Below are positions 4,518 through 10,517 of a stretch of DNA of 10,517 nt, in pieces. This DNA comes from Spirochaetaceae bacterium. GTDB lineage: Bacteria; Spirochaetota; Spirochaetia; SZUA-6; RPPD01. The stretch is taken from NCBI GenBank assembly GCA_003818675.1, contig RPPD01000032.1, positions 1 to 10,517 on the forward strand. The letters are read 5' to 3'. The notes beneath the pieces were generated by a model that had not been told where the DNA came from, ran no database searches, and saw only the letters and a program-made list of their open reading frames with translations. Made by a program: the position numbers and the translations under genes. The first letter of the stretch is position 1, and the number at the start of each line of letters is the position of its first letter.

Positions 4518-6902
4518 ATGTCCATGGCTGAATTGTCGTTTATACCCGATGGCAAGCCCGGTGGGTATCAAAACACATCTCTCCAAGAAACACTGTCTCC
4601 TGACAGCCAAAGTGAAGGTATATCACTCTCACAGTACAGGTATTTTTTTAATATATCACCGGACCCGGCATTGATTTTTGTAATGACTGGAGACGCATCT
4701 GTTGGACTTGACCTCGTCTGTGTTGCCGCAAACCACGCAGCCGCCAGGTTTTTTTCCACTGATGAATCATCACTTTCAGGATCTTCTCTCGGCAAGCTTC
4801 CACTGCCATTTCCATTGGCTGTGGCAAGCGGAATTCTCCTGCAGGCGCTGCTTTCCGGGGAAGAAACATCCATAAGTGATTCTGAAAGACTGTTCCGTGC
4901 GGTTCCGCTTGACGGAGAAGCCGTGGCGTTTGTTTTTCATAAACTGTCTGGGCCGGAGGAGCATGAGGCACGTCATGAAACGCATTTTTCTTTGCATGAA
5001 AGCGTTTTACCCTCAAGAAGCCAGGATATTGTCACAGCCCAACTGCTTTCGGGCACAGCTCCGCTTCTATCTGATACTTCAATGGATATTCAGGAGCAGT
5101 GCGGGGAGCTTCTGGATTTTATCTCAAGCTTTACAAAAAGCCCGCATGGCATCATCTCGTTCAGGGATCCGGCAACAGGTGAAATGAAGGTCTATTCGGA
5201 AATCATGCCTGTCACTCCGGCAGGTTTTTTCCCTGAAATGATCGAACGGCTTGCAATTAAACACAGACCGCTTTATACAAATGAACTCAAGTCATCAGGC
5301 CTGATTGACGGATTAAACACAGAAGATATCTCGAGTTTCCTTTTTGTCCCGATTGTACTGGAAGATTCAAGCAGCGGATTTATCGCTTTGGCGGGCTCGG
5401 CTCCGGGCTATTCAGATGCAATTCTTGAGGCTGTCATGACATTTGCCCGGCTGTATTCCCTGGTCCTGCGGGAATGGAAATACCGCTGCATCATTGATGA
5501 GCGGGAATTGAAGTACCGCTCCTTGATGGAAAACACACCAGTGCTCATTCTTTCGCTTGATGCGGCAGAGGAGATAATAGACAGCAATCCCTATGTGAAC
5601 ACTTTGCTGGGATACACTCCCGCGGAACTCTATGGGAAGCCTGTTTCATTCATCATTCATCCGGATTGCCTTGCTGATGTGCGTGAAGCTTTGCATGACG
5701 CTGTTGCGTGTAAAAATGCCCGCACTTTCGAGTGTCGGCTCGTTTCCAAAGACAGACGGTCTGCGGATGTGATAATTGGCATTTCTGGACGGACTGCTGT
5801 CTGCCAAAATGGCTCCCCTGTAACAGTTATCTGCCAGGATATAGCCATGCAGAAGGCAAATGAGCTTGCGCTTGCTGTATCAGAGGAAAAGTTCCGTGTC
5901 ATTTCCGAGCAGGTGCTCATGGGCATACTGGTCCTGCAGGAAAACCGTATCATCTACGCAAACGATGCGTTTTCAAGAATGACAGAGTATCCCCTTGAAG
6001 AGCTTTTCTCATGGGAAGAGTTTGAATATTCCAAAATAGTGGAACCTGAATTCCTCCATTTTGTTGTGGCTCAGGCCGGGGATTATCCTGATGGCGCTTC
6101 GGGCGGATCTGACGCACTTGACAGGCGTTTCGCGTTTTTGGGTACAACCAAGTCCGGGAAAAAGAAATGGTTTGAGGTCTGTTCCCGCCGCATCAACTAT
6201 CTTGGCGGGCGCGCATCCCTGCTTTCTATTATGGATATCACTGAGCGCGTATATGCGGAGACTCAGCTTCGTGTTTCGCTTCAGGAAAAAGAGGTGCTGC
6301 TCAAGGAGATCCATCACAGGGTCAAGAACAATCTGCAGGTGATCTCCAGCCTGTTGAATCTGCAAGCCCAGCACATCAAGAACAAAAAACTGAATGAGAT
6401 GTTTCGGGAAAGCCAGCACAGGATAAAGGCCATGGCCCTTATCCATGAAAAGCTGTACTCCTCGGACAGTCTCGTGGATATTAATTTCCCTGACTACATG
6501 CGGACCTTGGCCATGTTCCTGCTCAGGTCTTACCAGGTCAAGACAAGGGATATTGAGCTTGCAATAGAGATAGAGGAAATATCCCTGGGAATAGACTTCG
6601 CAGTTCCATGCGGAATTATTTTAAATGAGCTTTTGTCAAATGCCTTCAAATATGCTTTTCCTGATGAGTATTCCGGATCAAAGAAGGTCACGATCAGGAT
6701 GGCAAAGATGCCCAAAAATCTCATAGAGTTTGTCATTATGGACAATGGCATCGGACTCCCGAAGGATCTTGAAACCCCGCTTAAGTCTTCACTTGGTCTT
6801 GAACTTGTGAAGATCCTGGCGGAGGGTCAGCTTGATGGTACTATCGATATCTCCCGGGCTGGCGGAACACGGTTCAGGATAGTCTTCCCGTGGAAGAAGT
6901 AA
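4518..6902 (+). CDS. Soluble multi-PAS/GAF sensor histidine kinase (HisKA_2 type)
   Basis: A 794-residue cytoplasmic kinase with no transmembrane segment or signal peptide. Domains in order: a degenerate PAS-like region (about 38-145), a GAF domain (about 185-320), a PAS domain (about 328-445), a second PAS (about 452-580), a short coiled linker, then HisKA_2 with the phosphoacceptor block E-I-H599-H600-R-V-K-N-N-L-Q. By alignment with HisKA_2/HWE kinases the His before RVKNN is the likely site. The HATPase has N703-E-L-L-S-N708, D742-N-G-I-G-L and the S-L-G-L-E-L box at 758-763. Kinases of this group usually signal to stand-alone response regulators. None is encoded within the window, so it is an orphan here. 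Ligands of the sensor domains cannot be read. ATG 4518 has only a weak GAAAAG before it, and ATG 4524 is an alternative. The neighbouring exporter could be a target, but nothing shows that. Confidence 0.93.
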   Translation: MSMAELSFIPDGKPGGYQNTSLQETLSPDSQSEGISLSQYRYFFNISPDPALIFVMTGDASVGLDLVCVAANHAAARFFSTDESSLSGSSLGKLPLPFPLAVASGILLQALLSGEETSISDSERLFRAVPLDGEAVAFVFHKLSGPEEHEARHETHFSLHESVLPSRSQDIVTAQLLSGTAPLLSDTSMDIQEQCGELLDFISSFTKSPHGIISFRDPATGEMKVYSEIMPVTPAGFFPEMIERLAIKHRPLYTNELKSSGLIDGLNTEDISSFLFVPIVLEDSSSGFIALAGSAPGYSDAILEAVMTFARLYSLVLREWKYRCIIDERELKYRSLMENTPVLILSLDAAEEIIDSNPYVNTLLGYTPAELYGKPVSFIIHPDCLADVREALHDAVACKNARTFECRLVSKDRRSADVIIGISGRTAVCQNGSPVTVICQDIAMQKANELALAVSEEKFRVISEQVLMGILVLQENRIIYANDAFSRMTEYPLEELFSWEEFEYSKIVEPEFLHFVVAQAGDYPDGASGGSDALDRRFAFLGTTKSGKKKWFEVCSRRINYLGGRASLLSIMDITERVYAETQLRVSLQEKEVLLKEIHHRVKNNLQVISSLLNLQAQHIKNKKLNEMFRESQHRIKAMALIHEKLYSSDSLVDINFPDYMRTLAMFLLRSYQVKTRDIELAIEIEEISLGIDFAVPCGIILNELLSNAFKYAFPDEYSGSKKVTIRMAKMPKNLIEFVIMDNGIGLPKDLETPLKSSLGLELVKILAEGQLDGTIDISRAGGTRFRIVFPWKK

Positions 6903-6927
6903 AAATGTGGTTGTCCCAAAGCACTGA

Positions 6928-8841
6928 TCATTCGTTTTTCCTTGTCAGTGTTATTCCGGAAAAAGAGAGTGTGTTTTCGCTGAAGAGCACTGTCTCACAT
7001 GTTCCTGCAAGCATTGCCTGATTGTCCGTTACAGGAATAAGGAGCATCCCCAGTTTGAGCACCAGTTCGTCAGATCCCAGATAGAGCCTGTTTTCAGAAA
7101 GAAACACACGAAACTCCTTTACAGGGATGTAGAGATTCATTGCCTCCCTGGTGCGTTCGTTGCCCGCAGCCTGCGAACCGTAAAGTTCGTAGCGGCCGCA
7201 GAAACGGGCGAGTAAACCCGCGTCAGCTGGAACTTCCGTGCGCAATAATGAGAGTTCAACCAGCCCTTCGCCAGCAATACCCTGGAGGTCCATTTGGATC
7301 GGCAGGTCCATCTGGATGGACTTGTTGTCAGAAAACTTGAAATGGACAAACAGCTGGTCTAATCCCAATAATCCCGGAAGCTCCACGTCAAAAAGCAAAA
7401 ACCTTCCAACTGGTCTGAAGAGGTTTTCACCTGCAGGGACAAGTTCCACTTGCTGGTCAAGACCCTTCATCGAAAGAATCAGTCTTCCATGACCGGCCTT
7501 TATGTTTACAGTCAGGCCCATAAGCGAGTAATCGCCCTCATAAATGCCAAGCTGATCCTGCGAAAGAACAACATCCTTTTGCTGTGGCAGTCTGAATGCA
7601 AGCTCATGCCCTCTGCGGGCTTCCAGAAAACGGCGGAATGCACGTGAAATAATGGAGTAGGAGGCGAAAAAACCGTCGTTGGAATTTGTAAAGATCACCA
7701 TTCCCAGGTCATGTGAAGGCGAGAAAATCAGAAACGAATAGAAACCGTTCACATTCGCCGAGTGTGCATAGATGTCGGGAATGTCCGGAAACGAGAGTTT
7801 GTTCAGCATGAATCCAAGGCCATAGTCCGATGTCACCAGAACACGCTTCCCGGCAGATGTGAATTGCCTCCTGGTCATCTCGTCAAAGGTTTTTTGTCCC
7901 ACGATGTGCACAGGAGAGGAATCCTTGTCAGTCAGGAGATACTGTATGTACGGGACAAAATCCGATGTGCTTGTGAGAAGCCCGCCAGCTGCTCTGTCGC
8001 GGATTTCCAGAAAAGGCACCTGTATATTGCTTTTTTGACCCCCAGGCAGCATCCCAAGCGAGGGTTTCATGTGGCCGGAGGCAAGAAAAGGCTCCTGGGC
8101 AGGGGATAGCGCAAAGGAGCTTTTCTCCATGCCCAGGGGTTGGAGAAATGTCTCCTCCATATACGCGTCAAAGGTTTTCCCGCTTGCGTTCTGAATGACT
8201 GTCTGCAGGATCGAGTAGGCGGTGTTGGAATAATAATACACTTCGCCTGGAGGAAAGCATGTCCATGTGCGGGAAAGATCGTCTATGAGTTCAGCGTTTG
8301 AATAGCGCTGACGGCCCATAATGCCCGCCAGATAGTCGTTCTGTATGCCTGAATAATGTGAAAGAAGATGCCTGACAGTAATTGCGTTTTCGCTGACGGA
8401 ATGCGTGCGTATGGAAAATCCGGGGACAATCCTTTCAAGCGGAACGTCAATATCCAGTTTTCCTTCTTCCGCGAGTTTCATGACTGCGAGCGCGGTCATG
8501 GTCTTTGTGATGGAACCCGCGCGGAAAACAGTGTCTGTTGTGACAGGCTTTCCTGTTTGCGTATCAGCGACCCCGTATGCCTGCTGGAAAAGGACCTGGT
8601 CGCGGCTTGTGACAACGACCGCGGCGCCTGGAATGCCATAGCGCGCCATGGTCTCTTTCATGCACCAGTCCAGGTATTGTATTGGGTAGTCAAAATCACC
8701 GCGGATAATCAGAGCGGGCCTGGCAGGTTCGGGATTTCCGGAGCAGGAAGCGGGAAAAAAGGCGGCAAGCATCATTGCTGATACAAGGGCAGCTGCGAAA
8801 AAATAACTCTTTTTTGCATGTACGGGTCTGGTCTGTTTCAT
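6928..8841 (-). CDS. Serine beta-lactamase-like hydrolase, probable lipoprotein
   Basis: A 637-residue protein of the class C beta-lactamase/DD-peptidase-like family (Pfam Beta-lactamase). Residues 1-33 look like a lipoprotein signal peptide: basic start, hydrophobic core, then P-A-S-C33, a loose lipobox. The serine hydrolase domain spans about 46-410, with S110-I-T-K113, Y204-S-N206 and H360-S-A in place of the usual HGG or KTG. A further 220 residues form a beta-rich C-terminal region seen in many family members. It contains a tandem I-Q-M-D-L pair (about 510-519 of the processed numbering). Relatives act on peptidoglycan peptides, esters or D-amino acid peptides, and few are true antibiotic resistance enzymes. 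ATG 8841 is chosen over the longer frame from 8952 because it gives the signal peptide. It has no SD, and a -10 box ends only six bases before it. It converges on the kinase gene with a 25-bp gap. Confidence 0.9.
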   Translation of the reverse strand: MKQTRPVHAKKSYFFAAALVSAMMLAAFFPASCSGNPEPARPALIIRGDFDYPIQYLDWCMKETMARYGIPGAAVVVTSRDQVLFQQAYGVADTQTGKPVTTDTVFRAGSITKTMTALAVMKLAEEGKLDIDVPLERIVPGFSIRTHSVSENAITVRHLLSHYSGIQNDYLAGIMGRQRYSNAELIDDLSRTWTCFPPGEVYYYSNTAYSILQTVIQNASGKTFDAYMEETFLQPLGMEKSSFALSPAQEPFLASGHMKPSLGMLPGGQKSNIQVPFLEIRDRAAGGLLTSTSDFVPYIQYLLTDKDSSPVHIVGQKTFDEMTRRQFTSAGKRVLVTSDYGLGFMLNKLSFPDIPDIYAHSANVNGFYSFLIFSPSHDLGMVIFTNSNDGFFASYSIISRAFRRFLEARRGHELAFRLPQQKDVVLSQDQLGIYEGDYSLMGLTVNIKAGHGRLILSMKGLDQQVELVPAGENLFRPVGRFLLFDVELPGLLGLDQLFVHFKFSDNKSIQMDLPIQMDLQGIAGEGLVELSLLRTEVPADAGLLARFCGRYELYGSQAAGNERTREAMNLYIPVKEFRVFLSENRLYLGSDELVLKLGMLLIPVTDNQAMLAGTCETVLFSENTLSFSGITLTRKNE

Positions 8842-8847
8842 ACTGGC

Positions 8848-8876
8848 ATTATAGCACAAGTCGATGCTTGCATCAT
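8848..8876 (-). promoter_or_regulatory. Extended -10 promoter of the beta-lactamase-like gene, possibly leaderless
   Basis: On the minus strand TGC-TATAAT ends at 8848, six bases before the ATG at 8841. The -35 place at 17-bp spacing (ATGATG, 8876-8871) is weak. The expected first transcribed base coincides with the A of the ATG, so the mRNA would be leaderless, which agrees with the missing SD. Confidence 0.6.
8863..8874. promoter_or_regulatory. Palindrome shared by two divergent promoters
   Basis: GATGC-TT-GCATC is a perfect inverted repeat of two 5-bp arms. It covers the plus-strand -35 (8868-8873) and part of the minus-strand -35 region, where a single regulator could affect both genes. 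It is short enough to occur by chance. Confidence 0.35.
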
Positions 8877-8897
8877 ATGGCTTGGGTTGGCTATACT
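8868..8897 (+). promoter_or_regulatory. Promoter of the 66-residue gene
   Basis: TTGCAT (8868-8873), an 18-bp spacer and TATACT (8892-8897) match the sigma-70 pattern. The start of transcription would fall at about 8904-8906, at or next to the ATG at 8906. Confidence 0.5.
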
Positions 8898-8905
8898 TGA
8901 TGCGT

Positions 8906-9106
8906 ATGGTGACCTGGGAAGACATGACACCTGACGAGCGGGACCGCCTCATTTACCTTGTTTTAAGCGAGGATGCGTTAAAGGCGTGCATTTTGCTGAT
9001 GCATCGCAAACACGGACCCGGGGTGACAACAGAGCAGATCATGCGCTTTGCCTTCAAGGTCGCCCGCAACAGGATGATCCCTGCCCATCTGAAGAAAAAG
9101 AAGTAA
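8906..9106 (+). CDS. Small protein of unknown function (66 aa)
   Basis: The frame encodes a mostly helical, charged protein ending in K-K-K-K. It has T-P-D-E-R-D-R-L at residues 7-14 and a possible helix-turn-helix-like middle (GVTTEQIMRFAFKVARNR). I do not recognise a family, and no catalytic motif, signal peptide or membrane segment is visible. Three starts are possible: ATG 8900 lies upstream of the predicted transcription start, ATG 8906 would be at it (leaderless), and ATG 8924 has a GGGAAG two bases too close. It is divergent from the beta-lactamase-like gene and may be regulated with it. The frame stays open through regular coding-like codons, which supports a real gene. A basic tail might suggest nucleic acid binding, but that is speculation. 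Confidence 0.55.
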   Translation: MVTWEDMTPDERDRLIYLVLSEDALKACILLMHRKHGPGVTTEQIMRFAFKVARNRMIPAHLKKKK

Positions 9107-9137
9107 ATCCGCATGCCGCAATTATGTTTTTTTTTGC

Positions 9138-9166
9138 TTGCTAATGTGAAATAAAAGGTGTAAAAT
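9138..9166 (+). promoter_or_regulatory. Promoter of the RRM protein gene
   Basis: TTGCTA (9138-9143), a 17-bp spacer and TAAAAT (9161-9166) fit sigma-70. A run of nine T (9127-9135) lies directly upstream and could act as an A/T-rich UP element or as a slippage-prone tract altering promoter strength. Confidence 0.55.
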
Positions 9167-9172
9167 CATCGC

Positions 9173-9288
9173 AACTTGCCGTCCTGTGATGTCCTTTTCA
9201 CTTTGCGTTGCGAATGTCAGAGGGCGAGTAAGAACCGCTTTCCGCGGCTCCTACGGGTAATGGCAATAACACTTTTTAGAGGAGCTTT
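9173..9288 (+). promoter_or_regulatory. Long 5' leader of the RRM protein mRNA
   Basis: From the predicted start near 9173 to the ATG is about 115 nt without an ORF. It contains a small hairpin, CCGC-TTTCC-GCGG (9235-9247), and a strong AGAGGAG SD (9278-9284), four bases before the ATG. Genes for small RNA-binding proteins often have regulatory leaders. No known riboswitch or thermometer is recognised here. Confidence 0.4.
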
Positions 9289-9579
9289 ATGAAAGGAAAA
9301 AAGCTTTACGTCGGCAATCTCAACTATGCCTGCACCTCGGAACAGCTTCAGGAACTGTTCGCGACCTACGGTACAGTAGAGAGCGCGAAGGTGATTGAAC
9401 GCAAGGGTTTCGGTTTCATTGAAATGTCAAGTGAAGCAGAAGCCGAAGCGGCTCAGACTGCGTTAAATGGCCAGGACTTCCAGGGCAGACCTCTCAAAAT
9501 AGACGAGGCACGTCCCCAGAACAATTTCCGGTCTAGACCGCCGCGGGACGGTTATCAGAGCAGAAGATACGATGAATAA
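9289..9579 (+). CDS. Small RRM-domain RNA-binding protein
   Basis: A 96-residue protein made of one RNA recognition motif (about residues 4-77) and a short Arg/Gly/Asn-rich tail (R-S-R-P-P-R-D-G and on). RNP2 is L6-Y-V-G-N-L11 and RNP1 is K39-G-F-G-F-I-E-M46. The three aromatic positions that stack on RNA are Y7, F41 and F43, while the last RNP1 aromatic is replaced by Met. Bacterial proteins of this kind bind single-stranded RNA, and some are induced by cold (the cyanobacterial Rbp family). The mRNA targets are unknown. The start at ATG 9289 is clear, with AGAGGAG before it. It is a single-gene unit with its own promoter and terminator. Confidence 0.95.
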   Translation: MKGKKLYVGNLNYACTSEQLQELFATYGTVESAKVIERKGFGFIEMSSEAEAEAAQTALNGQDFQGRPLKIDEARPQNNFRSRPPRDGYQSRRYDE

Positions 9580-9594
9580 CGATTGAATTCCCTG

Positions 9595-9627
9595 ATAGGG
9601 TACCCAAAAGGTACCCTATATTTTTTT
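9595..9627 (+). terminator. Rho-independent terminator of the RRM gene
   Basis: A perfect 10-bp stem, ATAGGGTACC (9595-9604) with GGTACCCTAT (9610-9619), encloses the loop CAAAA and is followed after one A by seven T (9621-9627). It starts 15 bases after the RRM stop codon. On the minus strand the stem lacks a U-run, so it should act mainly in the plus direction, although the converging gene ends inside it. Confidence 0.93.
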
Positions 9628-10461
9628 CCAGATGCCAGAAAGATGAGTTCTGATCTGTTCCATTGTTTCGGGAGTGCCATTCTCGACAAGGCATTCTATT
9701 GATGGCTTGCGTGCCTTAAGCAGCCTGAAAAAGTGTTCGAAATTGAAAATGCCCTGACCTGCGGGCAGCCCCCCCCTTTTTATTCCGTTTTCAACTATAA
9801 AATCCTTAAGGTGTATGGCGCAGAAGAGGTCGCCAAAGAGACTGAAGGCCTCTGTGATGTTGGATTCCTGTTCATCACATCTGTCATCAGGCAGGAAGTT
9901 GACCGGATCATAGAGAACCCTGAGATTGGGAGAGTCCACCATTTCCAAAAGCCTCACCATCTTTTTATGGGTATTAATTGTATGCGTGGGAGAGACCCCC
10001 TCGATCCCGACAAAAACCCCAAAGTGTTCGGCGGTTTTTACCAGATCTTTCACTGTTTTGACCAATTCAAGGAAGTGTTCCTCTTTGTCTGTTTCAGGAT
10101 TAAACGAGCAATTGGGGTTGATGGAGCCTGTTTCAGTGGCCACAAGGCTGCAACCAAAATCACGTGCGTATGCCAGGTGTTCCTTGAAGACGTCCGTGTG
10201 TTTTTTCCGTTCCGCCGGGTCCGGGTGGATGGGATTGATGTAGCAGCCGAGTACGGCGATTTGCACGCCCTTTGCTGCAAACGAGTCACGGACCTTCTTT
10301 GCAAATCCCGCGGAGAGTCTGCCTGGTACAAACTCGCAGCCCGCTATTGCCTTGTGGAGCGCGAGCTGGACGCATGTGAAACCCTTTAGGGAAGCTCTCG
10401 CAGCCATTTCATCCGCGGTTCCTTTCCCCAGATCATGAAGCCTGACACCTAAATTGAGCAT
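9616..10461 (-). CDS. Sugar phosphate isomerase/epimerase (xylose isomerase-like TIM barrel)
   Basis: A 281-residue protein of the AP endonuclease 2/xylose isomerase-like TIM barrel superfamily, at the normal length for the sugar phosphate isomerase/epimerase group. Likely metal and active-site positions are E154 in V-G-I-E-G, D185 in L-Y-D-P-V-N-F, H217 in A-I-H-L-K-D, and E260 in C-L-V-E-N. The first strand L-N-L-G-V-R-L-H-D follows the start. These enzymes interconvert keto and aldo sugars or epimers with a divalent metal; the substrate here cannot be told, and no sugar transporter or kinase lies in the window. ATG 10461 is chosen because GGAGG lies six bases upstream and the promoter falls between it and the alternative ATG at 10515. 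The TAG stop (9616-9618) lies inside the terminator stem of the converging RRM gene. Confidence 0.9.
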   Translation of the reverse strand: MLNLGVRLHDLGKGTADEMAARASLKGFTCVQLALHKAIAGCEFVPGRLSAGFAKKVRDSFAAKGVQIAVLGCYINPIHPDPAERKKHTDVFKEHLAYARDFGCSLVATETGSINPNCSFNPETDKEEHFLELVKTVKDLVKTAEHFGVFVGIEGVSPTHTINTHKKMVRLLEMVDSPNLRVLYDPVNFLPDDRCDEQESNITEAFSLFGDLFCAIHLKDFIVENGIKRGGLPAGQGIFNFEHFFRLLKARKPSIECLVENGTPETMEQIRTHLSGIWKKI

Positions 10462-10478
10462 GGAAAACCTCCGCGATG

Positions 10479-10507
10479 ATTCTAACAGGGGCCATTTAAA
10501 AACGCAA
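10479..10507 (-). promoter_or_regulatory. Promoter of the sugar isomerase gene
   Basis: On the minus strand TTGCGT (10507-10502), a 17-bp spacer ending in TGT, and TAGAAT (10484-10479) form a good sigma-70 promoter with an extended -10. The predicted start near 10472 gives a leader of only about 11 nt that begins at the GGAGG. It supports ATG 10461 as the true start. Confidence 0.6.
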
Positions 10508-10517
10508 GAGTTCATCA

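Noticed and set aside
6923..6951. Possible terminator between the kinase and the beta-lactamase-like gene
   Set aside because: AGCACTGA pairs with TCAGTGTT, but the loop is long, there is no U-run on either strand, and the right arm is inside the coding end of the hydrolase gene.
9733..10389. A 218-codon plus-strand frame opposite the sugar isomerase gene
   Set aside because: The minus-strand frame has clear TIM-barrel motifs, an SD and a promoter. The plus-strand frame has none of these.
1..10517. CRISPR array, tRNA, rRNA or transposase
   Set aside because: No direct repeat with regular spacers, cloverleaf sequence, rRNA-like segment or transposase motif was seen on either strand.

Overview
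The window looks like chromosomal DNA from a bacterium. Several genes carry GGAGG-type ribosome binding sites, and there are sigma-70-like promoters, a factor-independent terminator and a gene with a lipoprotein-type signal peptide. The mix of genes (MATE exporter, HisKA_2 histidine kinase, RRM protein, GxxExxY protein, several toxin-antitoxin modules) and a loose lipobox would suit a spirochaete or another anaerobic environmental lineage. This is a low-confidence guess, as no rRNA or clade-defining gene is present.

Region 1 (about 1-2830) is an accessory patch of small stability and defence-like genes. In order it holds: a GxxExxY (PD-(D/E)XK fold) gene cut by an in-frame amber codon; an intact, very AT-rich RelE/ParE-type toxin with a ribbon-helix-helix antitoxin on the minus strand; a solitary MazE-like antitoxin with an in-frame ochre codon and no MazF; an intact vapBC operon with a palindromic operator; and a small unrecognised gene that seems frameshifted after ten codons. 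Three of its genes are broken by single-base events while two toxin-antitoxin pairs stay intact. Base composition shifts sharply within the patch, which suggests several separate acquisitions.

Region 2 (2877-6902, plus strand) holds a MATE-family exporter and, behind its own extended -10 promoter, a soluble hybrid-sensor-like histidine kinase (PAS-like, GAF, PAS, PAS, HisKA_2, HATPase) with no response regulator beside it.

Region 3 (6928-9106) holds a large serine beta-lactamase-like lipoprotein (minus strand) and a divergent 66-residue protein of unknown function. Their start codons are 64 bp apart. The predicted -10 boxes sit so close to both starts that both mRNAs may be leaderless, and a short palindrome lies where the -35 regions overlap.

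Region 4 (9107-10517) holds a small RRM RNA-binding protein with a promoter, a leader of about 115 nt and a strong terminator. It converges on a xylose-isomerase-like sugar phosphate isomerase/epimerase whose stop codon lies inside the terminator stem.

I did not find a CRISPR array, tRNA, rRNA, transposase or complete new multi-gene system. The points most worth checking are the stop-interrupted genes of the toxin-antitoxin patch, the phased operator of the RelE-type module and the back-to-back leaderless promoters.
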